A stretch of 18,518 bases of DNA from DSUN01 sp035527715 (lineage in GTDB: Bacteria > Planctomycetota > PUPC01 > DSUN01), in the NCBI GenBank assembly GCA_035527715.1, contig DATKZY010000099.1, forward strand, positions 1 through 18,518. The letters are read 5' to 3'. Positions 6,995-14,334 of the stretch are shown piece by piece. The translations under genes were made by a program, and so were the position numbers. The notes under the pieces are model-generated. The model searched no databases. It was not told the origin of the DNA and saw only the letters and a program-made list of their open reading frames with translations. Every line of letters starts with the position of its first letter. Position 1 is the stretch's first letter.

Positions 6995-8434
6995 TCACTC
7001 CCCGCTCCGCTCGCCCGGGGCCACGCGGCGAAGCAGCTTCAGGAGGGCGGCGCGGATCTTCGGCTCGGCCTCGACCTCCAGGCGCTTCGTCGAGGCCGGC
7101 CAGGTCTCGTAGCCGCCCAGCTTATGCTGCTCGGGCGTGGGCAGGTAGCCGCCGTGGCCGTTGGCGATGCTGATCAGAAACGTGGGCTTCAGGGGGCTCT
7201 CGGCCTTCAGGGCGAGGCCGGTCTCGGCAAACGTCTCGCACGGGCTGGCCGCGATGCCCAGCTCGCCGATGCGCAGGGCCTGGAGGGTGAGGTGGTCGGT
7301 CGGCGGCATCTCGGCCAGCTTCAGCGCCTCGCGCGCGAAGATGTGGGTCCACGGGTGCGGCTTCTTGCCGCTCTTGTCGGCGAGGGTCTGCTTCGCCCAC
7401 GCGACGCGCTCCGCATCGGGCCGCCGGATGCCGAGCTCGATCTCCTCGTCGGCCACGGCCAGCTCGACCGGGCTGCGGTGCTCGATGCCCTTGCACACGC
7501 GGGCGACCTCCTCGGCGAGCCGGTCGCCGACCTCGCGAGCCTTGTCGAAACCGCCGCCCACGGCGCCCACGTTGCCGCTGGCGCCATTCGACATGATGCC
7601 GACGAACGGCGGCTGGGCGTCCTTCGCCCCGAGCAGCTCGGCGAGCCGCGTGACAAAGCAGCCGTAGTAGTCGGCGCTCGCGACGCCCCCCTTGAACGTG
7701 ACGTAGTGGATGCCGTAGTTGGCCAGGACGGCGAGCGGCCGGCCGTCGGCGTGCTGGACAGAGAGCACGCCGACCTCGGGGTCCACGGGGCCAGCCGGCC
7801 CCAGCGCGCCCTTGCGGCCGTAGCCGTACATGACCACGCGGTCGCCCGTCTCGCCGAACGGATTGGGCGGCGCCGTGCCGGGCGCCATGAGGCAGCGGCG
7901 GTTGCGCGCGAACTCGGGCTTGCGGCCCACGCCCCAGCCGGCCTTGGCCGGGGCCAGGTTGCCGATGGCGCCGGTGACGGCGTCGGCGATGGCCTGGGCG
8001 AATCGCGCCTCGTACTCCTCGTTGAGCTTGCCCTCGCCGATGCCCACACGCGGGGCCATATGCGTGTGGGTGGCAGCGATCAGCACGCGGCCGGGCGGCA
8101 GCCCCGCCTGCTTCTGCACGAGGGCCTTCACCCGGTCCGACACCGCGCGCGTGATGACTGTCACGTCGCACACCACGAGCGCGACCCGCGTCGCCCCGTC
8201 GTCGAGCACCAGGCAGCGGGCGAACAGCGGGTCGTGGACCTGTTTCACCGGCCCGATCTTCATGACGATGCCGTCGAGCAGCACGCCGAGCGCGGGCGTG
8301 ATGTCGGCCGCGGCCGCCCCGGCGCGCAGCGGCCCGCTCCCCGCCTCGGCCCGCGAGGCCATCGAGGCGACCAGGAGCGATGCGGCGAGAACGACAAAAC
8401 CCCTACGCCTCAGCCCGATACCACTGGCTGCCAT
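6995..8434 (-). CDS. Neutral/alkaline ceramidase N-terminal-domain-like secreted protein
   Basis: The 479-residue protein begins with an N-terminal signal (LRRRGFVVLAASLLVASMASRAEA; the RRxFV core is also Tat-like). A domain typical of neutral ceramidase N-termini follows: AAADITPALGVLLDG (41-55), HDPLFARCLVLDDG (67-80) and the metal-site motif ATHTHMAP (121-128, H123 and H125), close to the family's ATHTHSGP. PVC bacteria carry many such proteins; they may be amidases or esterases, and ceramide cleavage is shown only for a minority, so the substrate is open. The ATG at 8434 has AGGAG 6 nt upstream. It is the first gene of the minus-strand operon, 62 bp from the predicted -10, and stops 4 bp before the sulfatase. 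It is shorter than classical ceramidases (about 650-700 residues) and appears to lack the C-terminal beta domain. Confidence 0.8.
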   Translation of the reverse strand: MAASGIGLRRRGFVVLAASLLVASMASRAEAGSGPLRAGAAAADITPALGVLLDGIVMKIGPVKQVHDPLFARCLVLDDGATRVALVVCDVTVITRAVSDRVKALVQKQAGLPPGRVLIAATHTHMAPRVGIGEGKLNEEYEARFAQAIADAVTGAIGNLAPAKAGWGVGRKPEFARNRRCLMAPGTAPPNPFGETGDRVVMYGYGRKGALGPAGPVDPEVGVLSVQHADGRPLAVLANYGIHYVTFKGGVASADYYGCFVTRLAELLGAKDAQPPFVGIMSNGASGNVGAVGGGFDKAREVGDRLAEEVARVCKGIEHRSPVELAVADEEIELGIRRPDAERVAWAKQTLADKSGKKPHPWTHIFAREALKLAEMPPTDHLTLQALRIGELGIAASPCETFAETGLALKAESPLKPTFLISIANGHGGYLPTPEQHKLGGYETWPASTKRLEVEAEPKIRAALLKLLRRVAPGERSGE

Positions 8435-8475
8435 TCTGAGCTCCTATGCCCGCAGGTCGCGGCCGCGAGTCGGCC

Positions 8476-8503
8476 TTGATCTTCCGGCCCCAGCTACTAT
8501 ACT
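8476..8503 (+). promoter_or_regulatory. Predicted sigma-70-type promoter for the epimerase-DUF362 unit
   Basis: TTGATC (8476-8481), a 16-nt spacer, then TATACT (8498-8503), about 67 nt before the epimerase ATG. Its -10 overlaps that of the opposing promoter. This is pattern-based only. Confidence 0.5.
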
Positions 8504-8523
8504 CCCCTTCGGCCCGCCGTCAA
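8496..8523 (-). promoter_or_regulatory. Predicted sigma-70-type promoter for the sulfatase/oxidoreductase operon
   Basis: On the minus strand: TTGACG (8518-8523), a 16-nt spacer, TATAGT (8496-8501). It lies 62 bp from the start of the first operon gene. No stronger candidate was seen within the operon, so it may serve all five genes. Confidence 0.6.
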
Positions 8524-8569
8524 GGCGGAAAGCCCCGAACGCCCAGTGCCCGACAGGAGTGCGTGCCCG

Positions 8570-9439
8570 ATGAAGAAGATCCTCGTCACCGGCGCGGCCG
8601 GCGTGCTCGGCAAGGCCGTGGTGTCGCTGCTGGAGCGGGAGCAGGGCGTCCAGCTTCGCCTGACGGACATGGTGCCGCTGGAGACAAGCCACGAGTTCGT
8701 CCAAGCCGACCTAGCGAGTTGGGGGGAGTCGAGGGGGCTGTGCGAGGGCGTGGACGAGGTGCTCCACATCGCGGCCATTCACCCGTGGAGGAAGTACACG
8801 CCGCAGCAGTACGTGGACTGCAATATCAAGGGCACCTGCAACCTCCTCCAGGCCGCGGCCGACGCAGGCGTGAAGCGCGCGATCTACACCAGCAGCATCG
8901 CGGCGATGGGCTATCGCTACGAGCGGCCCGAGGAGTTGCCCTTCGACGAATCGCGCCCCTGCCGCCCGTGCGAGGACATCTATTGCGTCTCGAAGCACGT
9001 GGGCGAGCAGCTCTGCGAGATGATGCGCCATCGCCACGGCATGCCCTACATCGCCCTGAGGCCAGGCACGTTCGTGCCCCGCGACGAGGCCGACCCCGCC
9101 TGGGGCCTGTCGCTGCTCACCCAGTGGCTCCACGCCTCCGACGTGGCGATGGCGCACGTGCTTGCCCTGAGAAGCGACCTGAGGAACGAAGCGATCATCA
9201 TCACGGCCAAGGTGCCGTTCACGCGCGCCGACGCCCCTGCCCTGCTCGCGGACGCGCGCCCCGTGATTCTCCGCTACTTCCCCAAAGCGAAGCTCCTGGA
9301 GGAACGCGGGGTCGAGCTTCCGAAGAAGATTGATCGCTGGTACAATATCGCCAAGGCCGAGAGGCTGCTGGGCTACAGGCCCCGATGGAGCTTCGGCGAA
9401 TGGCTGGAGAGGTGGGAAGACAGAAGGCAAGATGATTGA
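8570..9439 (+). CDS. NAD-dependent epimerase/dehydratase (extended SDR)
   Basis: The 289-residue cytoplasmic protein starts MKKILVTGAAGVLG with the extended-SDR dinucleotide motif TGxxGxxG at residues 7-14. The catalytic features are TSSIAAMGY (107-115, Ser108/109) and IYCVSKHVGEQ with Y138 and K142 (YxxxK). The C-terminal WYNIAKAERLLGYRPRWSFGEWL is the usual end of nucleotide-sugar or sugar epimerases. The ATG at 8570 was preferred to a GTG 24 bp upstream because it opens directly on the Rossmann strand and has AGGAG about 10 nt before it. It is the first gene of a plus-strand pair with DUF362, 24 bp downstream. It probably acts on a sugar or nucleotide sugar. It is slightly short for the family and the substrate is unknown. 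Confidence 0.9.
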   Translation: MKKILVTGAAGVLGKAVVSLLEREQGVQLRLTDMVPLETSHEFVQADLASWGESRGLCEGVDEVLHIAAIHPWRKYTPQQYVDCNIKGTCNLLQAAADAGVKRAIYTSSIAAMGYRYERPEELPFDESRPCRPCEDIYCVSKHVGEQLCEMMRHRHGMPYIALRPGTFVPRDEADPAWGLSLLTQWLHASDVAMAHVLALRSDLRNEAIIITAKVPFTRADAPALLADARPVILRYFPKAKLLEERGVELPKKIDRWYNIAKAERLLGYRPRWSFGEWLERWEDRRQDD

Positions 9440-9463
9440 GGGCACGATGGTGAGAGAGAAGAA

Positions 9464-10579
9464 GTGGCCAAGGTTGCTGTGGTGAAGAGCGATGGGGATT
9501 ACCCCGCCATCCTGCCGCGGCTCCTCGCGCTGGCCGAGGCCGAGGACGTGGTGGCGCCGGGCGACTTCGTTCTCATCAAGCCCAACCTCCACGCTCCGCA
9601 GCACTGGACGACAGCCGGAACGACCCACCCCGCCCTCGTGGCGGCGCTGGTCGAGTGGGCAAGGGCAGAGGGGGCTCGGAGGGTGCTCGTCGCCGACGGC
9701 CCCTACTACGGCCTTCCCAGGCCCGGGGAGGTCTTCACCGGGACGGGGATGGCGGAAATCGTCGAGGACGCGGGAGCGGAGTGGACAGTGTTCGTGGGGC
9801 ACCCCTTCCGGCTCTTCCACAACGCCTCGCCCCACCTGCCCGCCGAGGTGGGCGTCAGCGAACTCGTCTTCCAGTGCAACAAGCTGATCAACGTCGCCCT
9901 GATGAAGACCCACATGGACTGCCTGGTGACCCTGGGGATGAAGAACCTCAAGGGCTGCATCCGCTCCGAGGACAAGCGGGCATTCCACCGCGACGTGGAG
10001 ATCAACCGCGCCCTCGTCGCGCTCAACCGCCTGATCGCGCCCGACCTGACAATTGTGGACGGGACACTAGGAATGGAGGGGATCGGCCCGCACGCCGGGC
10101 GCCCCGCGGGCTTCGGCCACGTCTTCGCCAGCCGCCACACGCCGTCGGTGGATGCCGTGGCCGCCTCGGCAATGGGCGTCGAGATCGAGGAGGCGCGGAC
10201 GCTCAGATACGCGGTCGAGGAGGGGCTTCTTGATCCCGCGAGCATCCGCGTCGTCGGCGAGGACGTGTCCCGCATCCGCCGGCGCTTCGAGCGCCCCTAC
10301 GAGGCGATGATGCGCGAGCTGCCGGGCCTGCGACTCCAGATGGGCAGGGCGTGCAGCGCCTGCAAGCTCAACGTCATCCGCGCGCTGCGCGAGAACCGCC
10401 AGGCGGGCGTCGCGCTGCCCAGTCGGCTCGTCGTCATCGGCAACGAGCCGCCCGCGGAGCCCGAGGCGTTGCTCATCGGCCAGTGCCAGCGCGAGCACGC
10501 CGCCGGCCACCACCACCTCCCCGGCTGCCCGCCATCGGTCGCCAGGGTGAAGGAGTTTGTCGCTGCCCCCGGCGGTTGA
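9464..10579 (+). CDS. DUF362-family protein with Cys pairs (possible metal or Fe-S site)
   Basis: This is a 371-residue DUF362 protein without a signal peptide. Family landmarks are FVLIKPNLHAPQ (36-47), MKTHMDCLVTLGMKNLKGC (147-165) and GMEGIGPHAGRP (203-214). Near the C-terminus come C297-SA-C300 and then GQCQREHAAGHHHLPGC with C341 and C355, an arrangement suited to an Fe-S cluster or metal. The biochemical role of DUF362 is not established; members often sit near redox or ferredoxin genes. The GTG at 9464 is the only start near the conserved N-terminus, with a purine-rich GAGAGAGAA before it, 24 bp after the epimerase. Its TGA lies inside the -35 of the next promoter, so this gene ends the first plus-strand unit. 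Confidence 0.85.
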   Translation: MAKVAVVKSDGDYPAILPRLLALAEAEDVVAPGDFVLIKPNLHAPQHWTTAGTTHPALVAALVEWARAEGARRVLVADGPYYGLPRPGEVFTGTGMAEIVEDAGAEWTVFVGHPFRLFHNASPHLPAEVGVSELVFQCNKLINVALMKTHMDCLVTLGMKNLKGCIRSEDKRAFHRDVEINRALVALNRLIAPDLTIVDGTLGMEGIGPHAGRPAGFGHVFASRHTPSVDAVAASAMGVEIEEARTLRYAVEEGLLDPASIRVVGEDVSRIRRRFERPYEAMMRELPGLRLQMGRACSACKLNVIRALRENRQAGVALPSRLVVIGNEPPAEPEALLIGQCQREHAAGHHHLPGCPPSVARVKEFVAAPGG

Positions 10580-10604
10580 CAACGCGGAGTGCGGGGGCTA
10601 TAGT
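10576..10604 (+). promoter_or_regulatory. Near-consensus sigma-70 promoter for the isomerase-like pair
   Basis: TTGACA (10576-10581), a 17-nt spacer, then TATAGT (10599-10604). This is one of the best promoter matches in the window. The DUF362 stop TGA (10577-10579) is contained in the -35. The predicted 5' UTR is about 60 nt, ending in AAGGAG 8 nt before the ATG at 10670. Confidence 0.75.
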
Positions 10605-10669
10605 CAGCTTGGTGAACAGGTTGTTCCGAGTGGCTCCCATCCAGTGCGCATTGTCGGAAGGAGACAGCC

Positions 10670-12091
10670 ATGCGTAGGGAACTGAACCGTCGGGACTTTC
10701 TCGCCGCTTCCGCGGCGACGGGGGCACTGCTGGCCGGGTCGTGGCGGCGCGTGGCCCTGGGTGCCGAGGGGGAGGACTGGCCGCCGAAGTTGCCCACCGT
10801 GAAAATCTACAAGGTCTTCGCGGGGAGGACCGGCGGGCACTACCTGTCGCGCCCGACGGATGAGATCGAGAAGTTCAACGCGTATCTCGACGGCGTGGCG
10901 AAGAAGCTCGAGGGCGTGGAGTTCATCGGCGGCGACCTCATCCCGCCCGCCAAGGTGGACGAGGTGGCGGCGAAGCTCAAGGACGCCGACGGCGCCCTGC
11001 TCTTCCACCTCTCGGGCCACGGCGGCGACGCGCCGGTCCTGAGCAAGCTCATTGACACGGGCGTGCCCGCGGCGGTCTTCTCCCAACCCTTCAGCGGGCA
11101 CGGCTGGATGTACTTCCCCGCGCTGGCCAAGGCGGGCAAGAAGGTCGTGATCCTGCCGACGAGCGACTGGAGCGAGCTGGACCACATCGTCGCCCTGATG
11201 CGCGTGCCGGCCTGGATGCGCCAGACGCGCATCTTCATGCTCGGCGGCCCGCGGGGCACAGGCCCAGCCTGCGACCCGAAGCAGATCAAGGACCGCCTCG
11301 GCGCCGAAGCACTCCCCATCAAGATCGAGCAGGTCATGGAGGCCATGAAGGCCATTGACCTCAAGGCCGCCGAGGCCGAGGCCGAGGAGTACTGGCTCAA
11401 GCCGGCCCAGAAGGTCGTCGAGCCCAAGCGCGACGAGATCATCGCCTCGGCCCGCATGTACCTGGCAACGAAAGCCATGATGGCCAAGGAGCGCGTGCGG
11501 GCCATCACCAGCTCGCACTGCATGGGCAATCCGCGCGGCTGCCTCACCTTCAGCAAGCTCAACGACGAGGGACTGGTCGGCGCGTGCGAAGGCGACATGG
11601 ACTCGACCCTCACCATGGTCATCTTCGGCTACGCCTTCGGCGTCCCCGGGTTCATCACCGACCCCGTGTTCGACACGGCGAAGAACGCGCTCATCCACTT
11701 CCACTGCACCTCGGCGACGAAGCTCGACGGCCCTCAGGGCAAGCGGATGCCCTTCAACATCCGCAACCAGACCGACAGCCAGGGCGGCGTCGCCCTCGAG
11801 GTCGAGAACCGCGTCGGCCAGATGGTCACCTGCGCCAAGCTCATTGACCTCGACAAGATGCTGATCTCGACGGGCAAGATCATCGAGGTCACGCACAGCC
11901 CCCTCGGCTGCCGCACGCAGTTCACCACCGAGGTCAAGGACGCACGCGCGATGTTCCACAACTGGGGCGCCGGCGTCCTCAAGGGCGGCGTGATGACCCT
12001 GCTGCACCGCGCCGTGTTCTACGGCGATCACATGCAGGCCATGAAGCACCTCGGCGCCCTCATGGGCTTCAAGGTCGTCGAGGAGGCATGA
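10670..12091 (+). CDS. Tat-exported L-fucose/L-arabinose isomerase-family protein, copy 1
   Basis: The 473-residue protein has a clear Tat signal: LNRRDFLAASAATGALLAG (residues 5-23), cleavage probably near ALGAE. The body resembles the fucose/arabinose isomerase fold, with N-terminal Rossmann-like domains and a C-terminal domain holding the family hallmark CLTFSKLNDEGLVGACEGD. E307 and D309 in ACEGD and H446 in LLHRAVFYGD match the Glu/Asp/His positions that bind Mn in characterised L-fucose isomerases, so catalysis is plausible. Known isomerases are cytosolic, so export is unusual. The ATG at 10670 has AAGGAG 8 nt upstream, and the gene has its own strong promoter. The paralogue lies 83 bp downstream. 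Alternatively it may be a sugar-binding or cofactor-dependent derivative; the substrate is unknown. Confidence 0.8.
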   Translation: MRRELNRRDFLAASAATGALLAGSWRRVALGAEGEDWPPKLPTVKIYKVFAGRTGGHYLSRPTDEIEKFNAYLDGVAKKLEGVEFIGGDLIPPAKVDEVAAKLKDADGALLFHLSGHGGDAPVLSKLIDTGVPAAVFSQPFSGHGWMYFPALAKAGKKVVILPTSDWSELDHIVALMRVPAWMRQTRIFMLGGPRGTGPACDPKQIKDRLGAEALPIKIEQVMEAMKAIDLKAAEAEAEEYWLKPAQKVVEPKRDEIIASARMYLATKAMMAKERVRAITSSHCMGNPRGCLTFSKLNDEGLVGACEGDMDSTLTMVIFGYAFGVPGFITDPVFDTAKNALIHFHCTSATKLDGPQGKRMPFNIRNQTDSQGGVALEVENRVGQMVTCAKLIDLDKMLISTGKIIEVTHSPLGCRTQFTTEVKDARAMFHNWGAGVLKGGVMTLLHRAVFYGDHMQAMKHLGALMGFKVVEEA

Positions 12092-12102
12092 CCACTCCCC
12101 CC

Positions 12103-12126
12103 CCCGAAGGCTCCAATACCTTCGGG
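12103..12126. terminator. Hairpin between the two isomerase-like genes (attenuator or partial terminator)
   Basis: CCCGAAGG (12103-12110), an 8-nt loop, CCTTCGGG (12119-12126): a perfect 8-bp stem, 12 bp after the copy 1 stop. No T-run follows. It may set the ratio of the two proteins or protect the upstream mRNA rather than end transcription. Confidence 0.4.
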
Positions 12127-12174
12127 AGGGTAGACAGAGAGAGTGCACAGGGAACTCATCGAAAGGAGGCGGGG

Positions 12175-13731
12175 ATGAGCAGGTCCATGGGTGCAACGTG
12201 TTGCGGGTGCCCCCTCAGCCGACGCCAGTTCCTGGGCGGCTGCGCGGCGGGGGTCGCGGGGCTGACGGCAATGAGAGCCGGCGCCGCCGAAGCCCCCGCC
12301 GCCGCGGGCAAGGCCAAGGTGCGGCTCGTCTTCACCTATGTGCCATCCGACAAGCCCATTTGGCCCAACATCGGCTACGACTTCGGGAAGCGGAAGAAGG
12401 AGATCCTCGACAAGCTCGTCCCCGGCTGCCCCAACCTCGAGCTGCTCCCCGTTGACGTGATGAATGGCAAGCAAGCCAGGGAGCTGCTCGAGAAGGACAA
12501 GGATCAGGGGATTGACGGCTACCTGGTCTTCATGCTCGGCCTCTGGACCGGAGCCCCGCAGGCCATCGCGGGCGCGCGGAAGCCCACGCTGTTCGTGGAC
12601 GACCTGTACGGTGGCTCGGGCGAGTTCCTGGGCGCCAACGCTGGCGCGCAACGGGCCAAGCTGCCCGTCGAGTGGGTCTCCTCGTCGCGCCTCGACGACG
12701 TGGTGGCCTCGGCCAACTGCTTCGCGCTCCTCAAGCAGGGGAAGAGCGTGAGCGACTTCCTGGCCGCCGCCAAGGCCGCCCGCCAGAAGAATACGGCGCC
12801 GATGGGCGACATGGCCTGCAAGGAAGACAAGGTGCAGGCCACCGACGTGGCCGAGTGCCTCAAGAAGCTCAAGGAGACCACCTTCCTCACCGTCGGCGGT
12901 GGCTGGGGCATGCCCGGCAGCGGCAAGGCCATCGAGGCCGCGCTTGGCGTCAAAGTCGTCCCCATTGGTTTCAAGGAACTGCACGCCGCCTACGAGGCCG
13001 CCGACAAGGACGAAGCGGCGAAATGGGCCGACAAGTGGATGAAGGCCGCCGAGAAGATCATCGAGCCGAAGCCCGACGAGATTCAGCGCTCGGGCGCCAT
13101 GTACCTCGCCATGCTCGACGTGATGAAGAAGCACAACGCCCGCGGCATCACGATCAATTGCCTGGGCGGCTTCTACGGCGGCCACATCAAGGCATACCCC
13201 TGCCTCGGCTTCACCCAGCTCAACGACGACCTGCTCGTCGGCGCCTGCGAGGCCGACATCATGTCGACCCTCACCATGACCGTCTTCAGCACGCTCGTGG
13301 GCCGGCCTGGCTTCATTTCGGACCCCGTGATCGACATGTCGAAGAACCAGTGCGTCTACGCCCACTGCGTGGCGCCAACCAAGGTCTTCGGCCCGCAAGG
13401 CCCCGCCAACCCCGCCCACATCCGCAGCCATTCCGAGGACCGCAAGGGGGCCTGCTACCGCTCGCTCCTGCCCCTCGGCTACATGACCACCACGCTCGAG
13501 GTCAACTGCGGCTCGAAGCAGATCCTCTTCCACCAGGCCAAATCGGTGGACAACATTGACGAGGACAAGGCTTGCCGCACCAAGCTCGCGGGCGAGGTGA
13601 AGGGCAGCCTCGAGAAGCTCGTCAACGGCTGGGGCTGGGGCTGGCACCGCGTCACCTTCTACGGCGACCTGCGGCCCCAGGTCGAGGAGTTCGCCAAGGC
13701 CACCGGCATGAAAATCGTCGAGGAGGCCTGA
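12175..13731 (+). CDS. Tat-exported L-fucose/L-arabinose isomerase-family protein, copy 2
   Basis: The 518-residue paralogue of the preceding gene has Tat signal CPLSRRQFLGGCAAGVAGL (residues 12-30). The C-terminal half is the more conserved, with CLGFTQLNDDLLVGACEAD and E359, D361 and H491 (in GWHRVTFYGDL) at the positions expected for metal binding. It shares with copy 1 the STLTM motif after the ACExD loop, a PGFI(S/T)DPV block and the ending KxVEEA. The N-terminal half differs, suggesting another ligand. The ATG at 12175 follows AAGGAGG; the frame is open further upstream, but that stretch encodes the intergenic hairpin and has no good ribosome site. It is probably co-transcribed with copy 1. 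Two divergent copies in tandem suggest a heteromer or two related sugars; neither function is proven. Confidence 0.8.
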   Translation: MSRSMGATCCGCPLSRRQFLGGCAAGVAGLTAMRAGAAEAPAAAGKAKVRLVFTYVPSDKPIWPNIGYDFGKRKKEILDKLVPGCPNLELLPVDVMNGKQARELLEKDKDQGIDGYLVFMLGLWTGAPQAIAGARKPTLFVDDLYGGSGEFLGANAGAQRAKLPVEWVSSSRLDDVVASANCFALLKQGKSVSDFLAAAKAARQKNTAPMGDMACKEDKVQATDVAECLKKLKETTFLTVGGGWGMPGSGKAIEAALGVKVVPIGFKELHAAYEAADKDEAAKWADKWMKAAEKIIEPKPDEIQRSGAMYLAMLDVMKKHNARGITINCLGGFYGGHIKAYPCLGFTQLNDDLLVGACEADIMSTLTMTVFSTLVGRPGFISDPVIDMSKNQCVYAHCVAPTKVFGPQGPANPAHIRSHSEDRKGACYRSLLPLGYMTTTLEVNCGSKQILFHQAKSVDNIDEDKACRTKLAGEVKGSLEKLVNGWGWGWHRVTFYGDLRPQVEEFAKATGMKIVEEA

Positions 13732-13737
13732 CCGACG

Positions 13738-13766
13738 TTGACTGCGCCGGCCAGGCGCGCGATAAT
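13738..13766 (+). promoter_or_regulatory. Predicted sigma-70-type promoter for hicBA
   Basis: TTGACT (13738-13743), a 17-nt spacer, GATAAT (13761-13766), 36 nt before the hicB ATG. HicB-type antitoxins commonly repress their own promoter, so an operator probably lies here, though no clear palindrome was identified. Confidence 0.7.
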
Positions 13767-13802
13767 GATCGTAGGGTCAGGGGCCGCCCGGAGGACTCAA
13801 GG

Positions 13803-14039
13803 ATGGGCTATCTCCAGCGCACGATCAAGGCGTTCGTCCGCCCAGGCGAGCAGTCGGGGTACGTGGCCGAGTGCGTCGAAATCCCCGTGGTCACGCAGGG
13901 CGCAACGCTCGACGAGGTGACGCAGAACCTCAAGGAGGCCGTGGAGCTTCACCTCGACGGTGAGGACCTGGCCGAGATGGGGCTGGCGCCAAACCCCACG
14001 ATCGTCCTGACCATGGAGCTGGAACCGGAGTATGCCTAA
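13803..14039 (+). CDS. hicB: HicB-family antitoxin
   Basis: This is a 78-residue HicB-like antitoxin. The partial RNase-H-like HicB fold is visible in QRTIKAFVRPGEQSGYVAECVEIPVVTQG followed by TLDEVTQNLKEAVELHL, the pattern VAxCxEIPxxTQGxTxxEAxxNLxEA of the family. GGAGG lies 8 nt before the ATG. It overlaps hicA by 8 bp, so translation is coupled and antitoxin is made first, the reverse of the hicAB order in many bacteria. It lacks a C-terminal HTH or ribbon-helix-helix extension (it ends at MELEPEYA), so autoregulation may need the complex or use another surface. It neutralises HicA by direct binding. Confidence 0.92.
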   Translation: MGYLQRTIKAFVRPGEQSGYVAECVEIPVVTQGATLDEVTQNLKEAVELHLDGEDLAEMGLAPNPTIVLTMELEPEYA

Positions 14040-14274
14040 GCTCCGACGGCTCTCCGGCAACGAGGTGATCCGAATCTTCGGGCGCCTCGGCTTCGTCGTC
14101 CTCACACAAGAGGGGTGCCACGTCAAGCTCCGCCGTGTCGGCCCCCAGGGCGAGAAGCAAACCCTCACCATCCCGCGACACCGGGAACTCGACACAGGGA
14201 CCTGTCGGGCCATCATCCGCCAGGCATCCCGCTACGTGCCGGAGAGCCAGCTCGCGCCGTTCTTCTACGCCTGA
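14032..14274 (+). CDS. hicA: HicA-family toxin (mRNA interferase)
   Basis: This 80-residue HicA toxin has a dsRNA-binding-domain-like fold. It runs LSGNEVIRIFGRLGFVVLTQ, then EGCHVKLRRVG with the putative catalytic His36, then LTIPRHRELDTGTCRAIIRQA, a close match to the family's VPxHxxLxxGTLRxILRQA. The usual GSH around the His reads GCH here; the His itself is kept. HicA toxins cleave mRNA and are blocked by HicB. The ATG at 14032 overlaps the hicB stop by 8 bp. Downstream is a hairpin and then a gene-less degraded mobile-element region, consistent with acquisition alongside a mobile element. Confidence 0.92.
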   Translation: MPKLRRLSGNEVIRIFGRLGFVVLTQEGCHVKLRRVGPQGEKQTLTIPRHRELDTGTCRAIIRQASRYVPESQLAPFFYA

Positions 14275-14290
14275 TCGCCGGCCCGCCCGC

Positions 14291-14310
14291 CATTGTTGCG
14301 CATTGTTGCC
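14291..14310. repeat. Tandem CATTGTTGC repeats
   Basis: Two back-to-back 10-mers CATTGTTGCG and CATTGTTGCC. Further copies of the 9-mer lie at 14374 and 14508, and an inverted one at 14541. On the minus strand the unit reads GCAACAATG, coding for Asn-Asn-(Gly or Cys) in one frame. Confidence 0.8.
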
Positions 14311-14334
14311 GCCCCGAAAAGGGGCCGCAACAAC
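14302..14334. terminator. Hairpin downstream of hicA
   Basis: The arms 14302-14315 and 14321-14334 pair at 12 of 14 positions around a GAAAA loop, with a perfect GC-rich CCCC/GGGG base. It lies 27 bp past the hicA stop and could end hicBA transcription, but lacks a T-tract and overlaps the CATTGTTGC repeats. Confidence 0.4.

Noticed and set aside
5593..7173. 526-codon plus-strand frame across the sulfatase
   Set aside because: It has no domain motifs; the opposite strand encodes an unmistakable sulfatase.
10604..12196. 530-codon minus-strand frame over isomerase-like copy 1
   Set aside because: It is a low-complexity complement of a gene with Tat signal, ribosome site and promoter.
12175..12246. 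Lipobox (LGGC) in isomerase-like copy 2
   Set aside because: The Cys precedes most of the hydrophobic segment of the Tat signal, so lipoprotein processing there is unlikely.
12028..13647. 539-codon minus-strand frame over isomerase-like copy 2
   Set aside because: It mirrors a real gene; no ribosome site or recognisable domain.
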